A stretch of 64,000 nucleotides of DNA from positions 679,497 through 743,496 of the forward strand of contig JAJOHG010000012.1 in assembly GCA_021029095.1 (NCBI GenBank), read 5' to 3'. Below are positions 1-12,191 of the stretch, one piece after another (the first letter of the stretch is position 1; each line of letters opens with the position of its first letter). The stretch comes from Phellopilus nigrolimitatus. Lineage: Eukaryota > Basidiomycota > Agaricomycetes > Hymenochaetales > Hymenochaetaceae. The position numbers and the translations under genes were made by a program. The notes beneath the pieces are model-generated. The model was not told where the DNA came from. It was given only the letters and a program-made list of their open reading frames with translations, and did not search any database.

Positions 1-611
1 TGTGGCTCGCAAACTTGAGTTTGCATTGCGACTGGGAGACTGGGTGAGACTTCGCGATTCAGAGCACGAGGATCTGGGCCGTCATTGGTGAGTGCATGTA
101 TCGTTTTTCAAATAAAAGGATTTCATTGATTATTACACACGCATAAGGAGAAGAGGTTATCATAGTGTGAGCGGATTTCATCGGGCACTCGCCATCGAGA
201 ACGCGCCGAGCATGATATATCAGGTCGGAGAACGGGCGAAACACGGAAGCCCGAAGGGAAGGCCGGCGATCACCAGTAGATGCATCATCTTACAGAAGCT
301 ATACTTAAAACTACGGCCAGGTCTTGAGTCTCGAGCTACGTGTCATATTCCTGCTTAACGTGATCGAAAACTGCCTCTTCGTGCCAGTCACTTAGGCATT
401 TGCACCCTCTAGAGGTTCTCGGATTGTGCGTTCGCGCGGCTTTGATCCCAATTTCTTTGTGCTCGATACGGAACGTGCCTGCCTGTCAAACAATGTAGCG
501 AAGCCGTGGTGGAAGAAAACTGGCGAGAGTCTCTACAAAGTTTGGGGGCAACGGCTCTGCGAGGGGGTCAGAGATGGAGATGGCCAGCAGGCTGTTGCTA
601 GTCCTGAAACA

Positions 612-1115
612 TTATAAAATTGAACACTGAGCCTGAAATCAGTTAAAGTGCAGGATTGAACAAGAAGTTCTGTACATACCACGTCAAATGCAACATTTTC
701 TTCACAATCGACTTTCCACCTCGGGACTTCAAGCGACAGCTCGACCAACTCAGGAAACATCTTACTCGCATTTTCGAGCACTGGAAAGAGCCTTACTACC
801 ATACTATCAGTTCGAGACAGCGGAGCTGCTTCCCAAGCGGCGCTATAATTTGTTGCACAATATCAAAGTTCAGGTCAGGCATCGTAACACATAGATGACG
901 AATAGGCTGCTTTCTCAATGAGAAGGGGGCCGCCAGGACGTTCTGTAACCAACGGAGAGCCAAGTAGTTCAGTTGCAGAGCCATGAGAATCGGCAGGTCG
1001 TGTACAGTAAGTGGCTCGTCGTCACTGCCGGTACACACGTCTAAATATCGAATCGATGAGTGCTTTGTGACAAACGGCTTTAACTCGAAGCCTCGGGTTT
1101 TGGAAATAAGCATGG
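612..1115 (-). pseudogene. F-box/LRR-type protein, 3' relic
   Basis: On the minus strand a leucine-rich pattern (repeated L-x-x-L-x-L spacing, for example around RYLDV, LRCLELIV and LVELSLEV) resembles the C-terminal region of the F-box/LRR proteins that are abundant in agaricomycetes. The frame breaks near 800: one frame stops right after LRCLELIVW and the leucine-rich pattern resumes one base out of frame. A good 47-nt intron (633-679, GTATGT to TTTCAG) follows and the joined frame ends at 612-614. No F-box was recognised upstream, although open stretches continue to about 1310. The family assignment rests on the leucine pattern only; a short missed intron instead of a frameshift is possible. 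Confidence 0.4.
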
Positions 1116-1950
1116 AAAGACGACTGAAGTTTGGGAAGTAAAGCTCCGACAGTCTTCTGCTTCTGCATGTAACACGATTTCTTCGTGTTCCTGGACCGAG
1201 TCACTCGACGCTATCGCACCTATGGTGAAGGTCGTGCGAATACGCCAGCCTCCTGCAAGACCCGCCGCCAAGAATCCGTACAGCGCGGGACAGCAACGTC
1301 TTGAAGACACATCAATTCATCGTAGAACTGGACGACGCGAGCAAGACAGGAAGACGCCCGTGCATCTGCCGTTTTCTAGCACATAAACGGGAAGCCCACA
1401 GATGTGGCGTTCCGCCAGTATCAATAAACAACGTTACGTCGACTCGGTAGGCAGAAGACTATCATATATCCGCTCCTTGGAATGAGGTGGGTTGGGGCGG
1501 TAGATCTGAAGACAGGAATGACCCAGCATTTTGTGTGCATGTCTAGCGAATGAAAATCCAGGCCGTTTCTCCAGAGTGATAAAGGCCTTGACTCCATTCT
1601 GATCAGTAGCGAGGCCATTAATCGTCACAAACGACAGCGTTGATAGCTAGACATAGCGGATTGACACGAGAGTGATCACCTTCAAAACATGTAATAGAGT
1701 CTACATGGCCACGTGGCTGGAGAATACGAGAAACCGTGAAGTACATGACAAAGATGATGTTCGAGTTGGGTTCGAGGACAACGGGAAAGTCGAACGTGTC
1801 CACAATTCTCTATACGATTATCCGCGCGGGCCTCTGAGCGTGACGCCCGCGAGCCTAGCCGACACATCGAGAACGATTTCTCACCTCAAATGTCTTTCTT
1901 CGGTGTACAATCATACACTCTTACGCTCCTACGACTACATCGTCATCTGC
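1116..1950. other. No supported gene
   Basis: Short open stretches occur on both strands, including two minus-strand pieces at 1434-1628 and 1618-1803 that could be upstream exons of the F-box relic. None shows a recognisable motif or a convincing splice chain. The last part is probably the promoter and leader of the gene starting at 1951. The first 600 bases of the window are equally uninformative. Confidence 0.4.
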
Positions 1951-3232
1951 ATGAGCCTCAACTGGACCTCCAGCGACTCTTCACGACTCGAAAACGCTTC
2001 CGGTAACGGTGTGCAGCCAGTAGCTGGGCCATCTCGCACGGACCGTGCAAGGTCAAAGCCAGGTGGCTTGCAGGATATAAACGACTTCGATTTCGAGACG
2101 CTTATCGAGCTCCTGGGCACGAGCGGCGAGGGTCTTAAACACGCCGACAACGACGGTGGCAATTTGCAGGTTCGCGAAGAACGGCGGTCATTTCTTGACG
2201 AAGGGACGTATCTTGTAGACCCGACGCCCCCGGTCTCGCCTCCTAGAGAAAACCCTCCCGGCACGGCCGACGTTGATCTGCTTTCTGCAGGACACCCTGT
2301 AGCACCGAAAGCACCTAACCTCGTCGGAGCTCGCGAGTCAACGACGCCTATTTCTCCTCTTGACCTACCTCCCACTGACTTGTCTCCGGACGATCAGCCC
2401 GCACCTCGCGAAGAGCAGATGTCGGACTTAATCGAGTTAAGCGACGGACGAAAAACAAAGGGGAAGTCTATGGTATGTTCGCATTCCAATTTACAATAAA
2501 AGCGACGAACGTACTGAGTAGATCTCAGGCCTCTCCAACTGGCTTCTCAAGTTTAAACAAAGAGCTCGGCACTTCTGTGAGAGAGACAAAGCAGCACGTC
2601 GCTGACCTACGAAGTCGAATTCAATCTCTGAAAGACGAAGTGAAGGAGTTCGCGCCGCATCTATATCGCAGGGCCTTCGACTCCCCTCAGACTCGACCTA
2701 AAGCACGTGAGCGCGTACGTTTCTCGCAGGATCGCAGAAACGATGGTGATGGCAACGACCTCGAGCCACCCGTGGTGCCCTCTCTAAAAGAGGATGCCCG
2801 CATCGAGCAGCCCAGAACCACTGTACACGATACGGTCGCGCAGCTAAGCGGCAAGGAAGCCAAAAACGCTCTTGCTGTAAGTGATTTCTTCATTTGATCG
2901 ATCATAGTCGACGCTTATAGCCCGCGTAGAATATCTGTCAAGCACTGCACGTAGACCCTTTAGATTTCGTCTCACCCACTCAACAGGACCCCTTTACCAT
3001 CGATCTTCCTCGAAATATGGCAGACCTGTCCAGAGCTTTACATCTCGTGTCTGACATGGACGAGTTGGTATGGAGGCGGAAGAACATGCGTCCTGAGCAA
3101 TCTAGAGACCAGGAAGGCCAAGACGCGTATAATAACATCTACAGTGAAGAGAACATCCGGGCGCTTATGGATCGTGTGCGCCTTTGGGAACGCACGGCTA
3201 GATCGCGTGCGGGCCGCTCGTCGGGATCATGA
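1951..3232 (+). CDS. Coiled-coil protein of unknown function
   Basis: Not recognised. Three exons are proposed: 1951-2472, 2529-2876 and 2987-3232, giving about 371 residues with all joins in phase 0 (GTATGT/CTCAG and GTAAGT/AACAG sites). The first 180 residues are rich in Pro, Ser, Asp and Glu and look disordered. The second exon opens with a likely coiled coil (heptad pattern around ETKQHVADLRSRIQSLKDEV), and the last exon has a helical charged segment around MDELVWRRKN. The start is the ATG at 1951; the same frame is open upstream to 1672, so an earlier start is possible. Near 3180 a second frame reads like a further coiled segment (RVRAARRDHELQ), so the 3' end may be longer through a missed intron, or a frameshift may be present. 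Confidence 0.5.
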
Positions 3233-4522
3233 ATTACAGGTTTTACCTAGTACTACGATCAATCGTCTTAGGGACGTGTCTCCCTCGAGCGTGCGAGCTA
3301 CAGAAGCACGCCAGCTGGTTTGTTTGTATTTATCATGATATATTATTTGGGATGGCAATGTCTATTATTTCGCCAGTCGTAGGCCGCTTGAGCTTGTTTT
3401 ATTTTGTTTATTGCGATAATGCAGTTATTGACAATCGGTGCAGGCTCAGGTAGAAAATCTATACGGATCGGTAAGACACTATTTGCAACTTCCAGTTCCG
3501 TCTCGGGTATGAACGGCCTGCCCAACCCTTGAAACTCGGTAGCCTAGATTATTGCGCCCTCTTCACCCGTTGAAGAAGTTGTGAAGTACAGATCTCAGCT
3601 TCTTCTGCTTCGCAATTTGCTAGAAAGTATATTATGATGGCCTTGTGGCAAGTAGGTAAGCTTAGACGTGCTCCCAAGTGTATGGTATCTACTTTCCTGC
3701 TTAATCACGAATATTCGTCTAAAGTGCGAAATGCGAAATAAGTGAAGCATCTTGATGCCTGATGTGCACGCAGCTATCAGTTGTTTTTGCGTGTGGTTGC
3801 TTGTTATTCCGTGCATGACGAGACGGGGACGCGTTTCGAGACAATAGGTAGACAGCCGCCCAACAGCGCAGCATATCGCCCATCATTCTTGACAAGTACC
3901 ACGTCGCGCCTTCTGCTATTATCACACACCTTCATACGTCAAAATTAGCCTTGTCCTTTCTTTTGTTCTGACGACTTGGTTTCCAAAGTGCTAAGGCCTG
4001 CGGCGCAATGTCAATGCACTGAAGGGCGGAATTTAGAAGCCTAGTCAGAGACTGCGCCTTAATGATACGAGATGCCGCTTTCAATCAGCTCTCCGCCTCT
4101 AGCACCTCTACTGACGCTGAGATGCGAAATTCCTGGCACGCTTTTCGTCTTCTTTACGCCTGGCGAGCTTCGGTGAAGTCGGAAGCGGTGCCTTGCGGCG
4201 TGTATTAAGTTCTCATCACGAGCCGCCAACAACATCATTCTCGCCCGCTCTTCACCTCTATTGTCTATCCTCCTTCAAGTCAAGCAACCACTGAAGCAGG
4301 CACTAACTTAGCAACAAGATCATGAGTACTGAAAATAGCCTCTGCTAGGAGTCACGAAGTCCTGGATGCGTATAATAGCACTCTAGCTGGCTGGTTACCA
4401 GATATCTTTCCCTCAAACTTGAACAGAACCCCTGCAGCGCAGAGTCTTAGAGAGCCAAGTGCTCCAGTGCCTTTTATTCCCTTCTTCCCCCCCACTCGTC
4501 TTCACGACTTTTCACGACCCTC
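3233..4522. other. Intergenic region, nothing recognised
   Basis: About 1.3 kb, moderately AT-rich, with only short open frames (under 75 codons) on both strands. The pyrimidine-rich stretch at about 4470-4520 (cttccccccc-type runs) just before the ATG at 4523 looks like a basidiomycete core promoter and leader of the next gene. Confidence 0.5.
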
Positions 4523-5032
4523 ATGGCTCCTACACCCGATGCCGCCACTGGCACCACACCCGGCCCAGAATCGTCACAAGCCAGTTCACAAGGCGGCGGA
4601 TTCCACGCAACGCCCACAGCGGCTGTCGTCGTTCCGGTAGTTTTGATCATGCGTGAGCCCGATCCATAATCTCAAGTTTCGTCCGTGGATTGACCAGAGA
4701 GATGCTCAGTGCTCATGATTGCCGCCGTCCTGGCCATCCTTTACATCCACCGGCGGCGGCGGAACGACCGCGATCGCCTCATTTTCGCAGAGACCACAAA
4801 GACGCGGCCCAAGCAGCTCCCCGGGTGGCTGAGTAACTGGACAGGGTCGCGTCCCGTTTCAGTTTCTGACCCAAATAAACCTGGCTTTCTCGTCGACGAA
4901 GATTCTGACGCGATCGCACTTCGCCCAGTCTCCGTCTCCACGGGGCCACTCCCGCGCCCACCGAGGCCTGTGTACGATCCTCATGATGCTATACGACCGA
5001 AGAAGCTTGCCGTAGGAACTCGGATTTTCTGA
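4523..5032 (+). CDS. Small single-pass membrane protein A
   Basis: No named family recognised. Two exons, 4523-4652 and 4710-5032, join in phase 1 across a 57-nt intron (GTGAGC to CTCAG), giving 150 residues. The N-terminal 30 residues are Thr/Ser/Pro/Gly-rich, followed by one hydrophobic helix at about residues 33-54 and then a strongly basic stop-transfer patch (HRRRR). The remaining tail is Pro-rich and acidic/basic. This implies a short lumenal or outer N-terminus and a cytosolic tail. The intron falls inside the codons of the membrane helix, as in three other small genes in the window (6579, 31867 and 37966). The start is the first ATG after a pyrimidine-rich leader. Confidence 0.7.
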
Positions 5033-6578
5033 AGAGGGACTTCAGGGCTTTGAGGTGCTTGTGTGTTCTTTCCTGCGAGTCCGCGGCTCTGCCTCAGGAG
5101 GTGCGTTTTATCCCTTGGCATTGTTGCATATGTGCTGACGAAAACTGCACTATTGAATAGGCTTCTTTTCTCTCGCTCACTGATCACGGCGCTGCTTTGG
5201 AAGATACTACATTCCTTCTCTCAGGTGTTCATTTTTCTTCTCATCTTGGCGCACCTTCCATGTTCATGTTCAAAATCTCATCATGTTTCTTTGCATTTTC
5301 CCATTCGATGTTCGACAGTATATGTATCCTCTTTCACATATGCTCAGATGTTTACATGTTCTTCTGGTGTTTTTAATTTGTTCATATACTAGGCAGGGCC
5401 TTCTGTACTTTCTTAATGTCTGAGATGCATTTGTATGTACGTACAAGCTTTATATAATTGACATGTACTGTCGCTTTAGTTTCCAGCCTTTGGCCAAGAC
5501 ATTTCCCAACTCCCTGGGCTCAACCCCTTTTTTCTCTCGTGCAGCGCCTTGTTTCTCACATTCTTCATCGCCAACTCCGAGGTCGTATGGCAATGCAGGG
5601 TCGTATGGCAAAGCATTGCCAGGGACCTTTAGAACTACTGACTTCCGTCCAGAGAGTCGGACACACCGAACACCACAACAGGGGGTACAGTGGGTGTCGG
5701 TGTTTAGGACAGCATCGGTATTTCCGCCATTGCAGAAGCACAGAACATTTCAAGCCATCTCTCAGTATCTTCTGCAAGCTTCGTCTGGGGCACACGCCAG
5801 TGGGAGTCCTTGACTCCTTGGAGGTCCGTGATCCCATGATCGCTCGCTGAGAAGATTCTCATCGAACAAGTGGTCGCGATGATCGACGCGTAAAGAGCCT
5901 ATAATGTCTAATTGGCGTGAAGGCCTGGACCTGATTTGCGATAACAGAAATTGAGCGTTGCTCGCATAAGTCTTGCTGGCAGGCCGTCTGGAAGGTAAAC
6001 AGAACGCGAAAAATCGCCGATCTCATTGATCTCGGGAGCTACGAATCATGAAACGCGTTCATGGCTTGGTGTCAACGTCTCCCGCCATCGCATTTAACTT
6101 CTAAGCAGACAGACGTTAAATTCGTGAAGTCACCGTTAGTCAATCGCATTCTTACATTCACTCTTTTAAGTCCTTTCAATCTCCCCCTTGCGTATGTGCG
6201 GATCGCACAACTTTCCTTTGTTCGCATCCTCTCGCGTTCTTGCGTCTGCAAAGACGTGTGATCCCGAAGGAGCAACATACACGTACCACATCAGAATGTC
6301 ACATGCCACGTGCGATTACATGCGCGCGCGCACATCCGGCCTTCCATGCCGTTTGTTTGGTGTCTGCGCTGGCCTTCTAGCACTCAACACTGCTCTGGAG
6401 CGAACACCGCACCTCAGAAAATGTTCTGGCAATAAAATTAAGTCATTCTTAATATCCGCACAATTTCCACTTACATAAAATGGACGAGTGTACCATGAAG
6501 CTGGATCCCGGGTCAAAACTCCTGTCCACTCCTTAGCCTTTAAATTTTTCTCTTTCTCTTCTTGTCTTTCTTATTGCG
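5033..6578. other. Intergenic region with overlapping weak ORFs
   Basis: The first 400 bases are AT-rich and probably the 3' untranslated region of the preceding gene. At 5458-5850 there are overlapping open frames on both strands (116-130 codons plus, 90 codons minus), and a 13-bp direct repeat (ggtcgtatggcaa) near 5580-5605. No motif or splice chain supports any of them. The end of the interval is a pyrimidine-rich leader. Confidence 0.4.
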
Positions 6579-7733
6579 ATGCCTGCTCTGTACATTGCAC
6601 TCCACACGCGAGACAACAGCAGCACGCCATCTGCATCTAGTCAAATGATTAGTGCAGACGGGGGCATAGACAACAAGACGAACATCATCGCGATGATCTC
6701 AGCACTCTGTAAGTAAATGCAAAAAGCGAGTTCCGATGCATTGGAAACTCACCAACATATCAGCCCTATTCATACTTGTGTTGATACTATATCAATACAT
6801 ATCCCTCGTGATGACACGCCGCTCGGCGCGCACTCGTCCCAGGCCTGTACCCATGCGCTCGAAAAGCCGGTCGGACATGACCTTCCCCTCGCGACTGGCG
6901 GGGCGGTTCAGAGGCCTTTTTGTTTTCTTCAGGCGTGCCATACGACCACTATCGGGCGCCACCTCCAACGTATCGAACACCGGCTCAACGGAGGGACTCG
7001 TAAGGACGTCCCCGTATCGGCCGGCGGGAGCACGCTTGCCGCTGAGCCTTCCCTGCACTGGTCGAAGCAAGGCGTATCCGAAGTCGAGAACGGAAGCGAA
7101 ACGACCTCTGCGCCCGCTCTTCCTAAATAAAGATCCCAAGGGAGCGCCTCCTCGCCCCCCTCGAGCCCCTATTGACGAGAAGACGCTCGAATTCCTGCGC
7201 TCTCCTCGCGCGTTCGCAGAGCTTCCCTCTTCCGATCATATGACGGCATTCGAGCGCTCCCAGAACGAATCCGAGCATCGCCGAGCTAAGCACCACGGTG
7301 CCTGGTTCGACGAACCGGCACGCACGCCGGGAAGGCTCCCGGTAGTGTACACCTCGCCGCTGAGCGTTCACAAGAAGACTGAAATGCAGGGCCGAGAAGG
7401 ACCAGCAGTTAACCTGCGCATGCCTTTGTCTCCCGTTCAATTCTGCTCGCCCGCCTTGCACCGCTGGACTTGCACTTGCCGCCACACGCATACTTCTGGG
7501 ACGAGCCAGCACCTTCACCGACTCTGACGCGCAGGACATCAAGTCTCTCCATCATTGATGAAAAAAACAGCCCGCACCGAAGCTTTTTCGACACCGACGA
7601 TGAGGACAACGTCCGCAAGAAGAAATTCTGTTTCAAATTTCCGCTACCGCACTCAAAGAAACCAAGAGAAGAGGACGCGTTCACCATTGGAGAATTCAGC
7701 GACTGGGACGCGGAATCTAACAATGGACGCTGA
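6579..7733 (+). CDS. Single-pass membrane protein B with long basic/disordered tail
   Basis: No named family recognised. Exon 1 is 6579-6708 (130 nt, the same length and phase as exon 1 of the gene at 4523); exon 2 starts at 6764 after a 55-nt intron (GTAAGT to TATCAG). The helix at about residues 36-60 is again interrupted by the intron, and a basic patch (TRRSARTRPR) follows it. The tail is rich in Arg, Pro and Ser. The 3' end is uncertain. The frame can run on to a stop at 7527 (297 residues), or an intron at 7408-7505 can lead to a convincing acidic/Ser-rich tail ending at 7733 (333 residues). The stretch just before 7505 also looks coding in the second frame, so a frameshift is a third option. 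Confidence 0.6.
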
Positions 7734-8601
7734 GTGTTTTCGTCGTGTACGTCGTAGTGCCCCAAAGACAGATTGGTTATTAGCTGATGCGCTGCTCATT
7801 TATAGGTCTTATCCTAATTTCCAGCGTCAACGAGAAGTTCCTACAAATAAACTGTAAAACCCACCTTCGTTCTTTCCTAGACTCTTTTCGGAATCACTCA
7901 CCAACTGGATGATCAATACTTTCATTTATTTCTCTGTAGTTATCTTGGTTTGCCCTTGCCCAGATTCCGCCTTTCCTTTTCTGTTTTCTGAAACTGTACT
8001 TGTACAATCCCGAGGATATGTTGTAGAACTAGATGCTGAGTCCTGCCAGCCACCCTGCGCACCAAATAGACTCAGAAGTATACCGAGGACGTGTAGTTGT
8101 TTTTAACAAGGCAGATCCAAAGTCGCCGCTTGTCACTTTCGTCGAGATCGTTGACGAACTCGTTAATTTCACGGGTCGCATCGAACTAACTCAGAATACC
8201 AGAAAAATGCGTCGAAAATCGGGATCAAGTTCAAGCCAAAAAGCAGCCAGAGAGCTCATTTCAAATGGAATGGTTTTATGTCAATTGAATCGAAGTAGCC
8301 ATAGAAAGGATGTATCGAATTTTTGAGCGAGTGCTGATTCAGATGAAGTTCATATCGACCGGTTGTCGACGTCCGGGGAAAAGGCGAGTGTGTGTGAACT
8401 CGCGTGCGACTCGGGGCTGCTCAGCGTGTCAAACCGCCGGTATCATCTCGCTTGTCCCATCACCACCACCGACGCTCGTTCCTCCTATCTGACCTCGTCG
8501 ACCTCTTCAAAGTCGTTAGCGACGACAAGCGCATAACAAGCAGCATCGACAGAGGCAGAGGTTAGCTCTATCGTCTATTCTAGACAGTGTAAAGGGCGAC
8601 A
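7734..8601. other. Intergenic region, probable promoter and leader of next gene
   Basis: Only short open frames are present (65 and 97 codons), with no recognisable motif. The interval probably holds the 3' end of the preceding gene and the promoter and leader of the membrane protein gene that starts at 8602. Confidence 0.4.
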
Positions 8602-10057
8602 ATGGCGCACAACAACATCGAGTCCGACCGACGGTCGGCCGTCTCATCATTCTACGGCGGGCGCAAGTCCTCGCTTGACATGCTCAACTCCGACTTGGGT
8701 ATGCGCTCGGGCACACCGGGCGGGCAAGCGGTACCACGCCACGACCGGGACGACGCCTCCTCCTTTTACAGCTCGCAGCGCGGCCCGCGTGGGTCTGCGG
8801 ACATGCTCGTGAACGGGAGTGGCACGGCGGGTTACAACCGAGCCTCGTACTTTGCTGTCGGGCGAGAGGCGCCAGTGAAGGGCGTACGAGACGAAGAGGA
8901 TGCGGCATTTCTCGGGGGGAAGCCAGGTGCGGGCGGGCAGGATGAGGAGGCAGGATGGAACGTCTTCGCGGACTTCAACAATGCAGGTCCACGCTACAGC
9001 GCCGCGTTTGTTAATTATGACGAGGGGTTTGTGTTCTGTATTACTCGTATCCCTTTCGTGTTAACTCTACGTCTAGCTACCAACGGCTCCCACCAGACCA
9101 TGCTCCCTCCGTGCACACCCCTTCCAAACTTGAGGGAGACACATCTATGAGCACCATAGGCGCACCGGTTGAACTCGTCACTGTACCTGCACTCGGTGCT
9201 GAATGGAAGAAAGAGGAACTGCAGGCGATGACCAAAAAAGGGCGCAGTCAGCAAAAGGACGCTGAGCACATGGCGAACTTCCGAGCCTGGACGCGCGACC
9301 AGCGTGGATGTTGCGGGAAGTGGGGAACGCGCAAGCACATTGCCATCGGTCTTTTCATTGCTTGCGTTATGTACGCACCCTTTGTCACATCTATCTGAAC
9401 AAATGTTTGCTAATACCAGTCTGTTGCAGCATCGCCATTGTAGTCGCCTTCTGTCTTCCTCGCGTCCCTAGTTTCAACTTCAATGGGACCAGTCCTCTCC
9501 TGAATGGCACAGCACCACCTGAGACGATTTTCTCGCGCACGCCTGCCAATTTCTCCTTCGCTGCAAAACTGGACCTTCAGGTCGACACGAGCAGCGGCTT
9601 CCTTCCGCTTAAGTTTAATGACATCGGTGCAACTGTGTTCGACCTCGATACAAACTTTCAAGTTGGGACAGGCAATCTGTCCACCACAGTCCCTGCGAAA
9701 GCTCTCACTGAGATATTCCTCCCGCTGAACTTCACTTATGTGGCGGGCAACGACACTGATGTAACATGTACGTGCTCCGTCTATCTATCACTTCTTTGCC
9801 TTACTGACTGGTATCGCCATTGCGCAGGGTTAAATTGGTACAACGCGTGCAAAAGCAAATCATTGTACGCCGACGGCAAGCGACCAGGTATGTCCTCCTC
9901 TTTCGCAGTCCATACTTGCGTTACCAACCTTTTCTCAGGCTTGAACTTCCGAGTGACACTGGGTTTGAACATTGCGGGCCTCATTGGTTCGCATCAAACC
10001 AGTACGCAGATCACGAATGTCGACTGTCCAGTCGAGCTTTCGCAAAATAATGCCTAA
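8602..10057 (+). CDS. Type II membrane protein with LEA-2-like extracellular domain
   Basis: Five exons join cleanly: 8602-9026, 9077-9370, 9430-9767, 9828-9887 and 9939-10057, giving 411 residues. The N-terminal 235 or so residues are cytosolic, Ser/Gly-rich and then charged, with a short Cys-Cys-Gly-Lys motif just before the membrane. One helix (about KHIAIGLFIACVIIAIVVAFC) spans the membrane at about residues 230-250. The C-terminal part carries N-glycosylation sequons (NGT, NFS, NLS, NFT) and a beta-rich pattern. In it a conserved-looking N-x-N-F-x-V-G-T-G stretch is followed by a long T/A/L segment, which resembles the LEA-2/NDR1-HIN1-like fold. The fold is an inference from pattern, not a search. 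The gene is intact and marks the left border of the decayed block. Confidence 0.75.
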
Positions 10058-11107
10058 ACTCCGTGACTTTCGTCTCATGCAACGTTGTGTCATCGTATTT
10101 TTTTGCCTTGTCTCAATTCGCTTTCCCCTCGCTATGTTTTTCTTGCGTATTGTTGGCTGCATTCGTGTCTTATTCCGGCTCTTCATCTCCCACATCAATG
10201 CTTTCTCTCTTGGACTTCATACGAACGGACAGAGACAGTCTCGCATGCTCCACATCTCCGTACATTTTCCTGCTCGCATCGCATCTCGCTCTTTTTATCA
10301 CTAGTCGTGTCGGTTTATCATACCGAATCTATTTTGAAGAAGCCCTACGACCTGAGATGTATGTAGTCGCTTCCGGGCCGGCAACACTTATGCCAATCGT
10401 CCAGTTACGATTCCTGTAAGGGAAGCGTTCTTTCCACCTGAGCGTTTTCACCCCCAGTGGCTGTGTAATTTGTCACGGTCACTATTACAAAAATGAACCG
10501 GCAAGTGCCGGAATGTGTACAAAAAGTGTACAAAATATTTTGTTACAGGGGGGGTTCGCATCGCCACATAGCACCGCCACATGTCACATTCTTCCTCACG
10601 AGCTTTTCGCTACGTACTTTCACGTTTTAGATTTATTTTGTGCTCCTGTGTGCTTTCTTTCTTTTCGGTTGGAATGGCCTGTGTCTAGGCTAGGCTTGCA
10701 TGTAATTTTTTTGTGCTTATGTTGTACCATGACTTCGTGAAAAATCGTTCTGTCGTGCACTCCTTGCGTGACGCCTTTTTTCCACCCACACAACGCTGAC
10801 TCGAATCCTTTTTTCTATCATACTTGGGTGCCTCTGCATATAAAAGCTTGATTTATTCTTTATTATGAAGGCTCATGTCTGAGCTATATATCCATGTATA
10901 TTTTTGTGCATATATGTGGCTGAATGATATGTAAGAACTGACTGACTGGGCACCGCTCTGGTGACAACAAATTAGAGCTCTTTTTTCCACGTTCCTTACT
11001 TGCACGTGCATTCCCGGAAGCCCAGTAAATTGGTGTGCAAACAGTCAGAAGTACATATTACAGTAAAACAAAAGCGCCATCCAGACCAAATAGATAAATA
11101 GATATTC
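10058..11107. other. Intergenic, AT-rich
   Basis: About 1 kb of AT-rich sequence with T-runs and ATGTAT-type motifs, consistent with the 3' region of the gene before it. Short open frames at about 9972-10740 overlap on several frames and carry no motif. No gene is supported. Confidence 0.5.
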
Positions 11108-12083
11108 CTATTCTAATTTTCTACGACCCTCCTCCGACTCCGAATGATATAGCTCGGCGTGCACTGAGAAGCTCAGTCGTCTCTGCGTTTTGGGTGCCTT
11201 CTGGCCTCTGGTATACCTAAGAAAAGGCCACTAGTTTAGTATTCATAACAAGAAGATGCCAAGAAAGACGTACCGCTGTTCTTGGCAGACGAAGCTCTCG
11301 GGCGCGTCATCCCAGTCGTCCAGCACATACTTCTCGCGCGAGCCAGGCCCGTCTTGCTCGTCCTTGTCCGGCCCGAACAAGTCGAGCGCGAGCTGCGCAT
11401 GGCTCACCCCCGCGTACGTCGTCACGCACCACGGGTTCACGAGGATTCGCGCCGCGCGGAACACGCCGTTCAGGATGGAGAACGCGTCCGCCAGCGCATC
11501 GTCTTCGCCCGCCGCCGCGTTGTCCGCCTCACCCTCCCCCGTGTCCGGCATCGCGTCGAAGTCGGAGCCAAGGTTCGCGTCCAAGTCGCCCGGTGGCCGC
11601 TGGCGCTGTACGTGTCCCTCATCTACGCGGCTTCCACGCTCGCCTTCCCGTCCTCCTCTGCGCGACTTGCTTCTTCGCCCTCCTCCGCAGCTTCCTCCGC
11701 GCGCTTCGCGTGCCTCCGGCGTGCGTTCTCACCGGCTGCGACTGCGGCTTCCATGGGCTTCGCCGCGCCCCAGCCGAGGTTGAATTTAAGCCCGAGCCCG
11801 CCGCGCCCGCGTGCCTCTCGACGGCACGCAACGCCCTCGTGCGCGGCGCTCAGCCAGAGGTCGCGGCAGAAATACGCCTGCGAGCTGTCGAGGCACGGCG
11901 CGGTGTCCGTCGAGCTGAGGTTCGTGACCTGCACGCCCGCGCGGTAAGGCCGGTGTAGAACGTCTGCGCGTGGTCGACGACGTGCGTGCCGGACTCGCAG
12001 CAGAAGACCTGGAACGGGAGGTGCTGCGCATAGCGCGCGGCACCTGCGAGGTCGCGCGGCGGGCCTGTGGAGGCGGCGGAGGA
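11108..12083 (-). pseudogene. CMT1-like alpha-1,3-mannosyltransferase (GT69), C-terminal relic
   Basis: On the minus strand the landmarks of the Cryptococcus CMT1/CAP59 family appear in order: LPFQVFCCESGTHV, then CLDSSQAYFCRDLW, then RILVNPWCVTTYAG, then PESFVCQEQR. A 57-nt intron (11217-11273) and a basic last exon ending at 11108 follow. Intact enzymes of this family transfer mannose in the Golgi. Here the N-terminal half, with the membrane anchor and donor-binding part, is absent. The frame shifts between FCCESGTHVVDHAQTFYTG and the next block, and a roughly 80-residue Ala/Glu-rich stretch of uncertain frame separates FCRDLW from ILVNPW. The sequence homology begins at a possible splice acceptor at about 12083. 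The relic abuts the exchanger relic that starts about 110 bp away in the opposite direction. Confidence 0.75.
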
Positions 12084-12191
12084 CTATTTGAACTGCCGGA
12101 ACTGTCGCCGTTGTTGTCGCGCGTGCGCCAGCGGACGGAGAAGATGAAGAAGCCGTTGTCGGTCTACTTGGCTTTGGCAGTGCTAACCCTA

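Noticed and set aside
793..816. A 24-nt GT...AG intron that would heal the frame in the F-box relic
   Set aside because: It is far shorter than the other introns here (about 45-60 nt) and the frame it produces loses the leucine pattern; a frameshift fits better.
5458..5850. Overlapping plus and minus frames of 90-130 codons
   Set aside because: No motif, no introns and no similarity to neighbours; likely chance.
11256..11958. Long plus-strand open frames (121-221 codons) in GC-rich DNA
   Set aside because: They lie opposite the CMT1 relic, are Arg/Pro/Ala-rich with no motif, and result from codon bias of the real coding strand.
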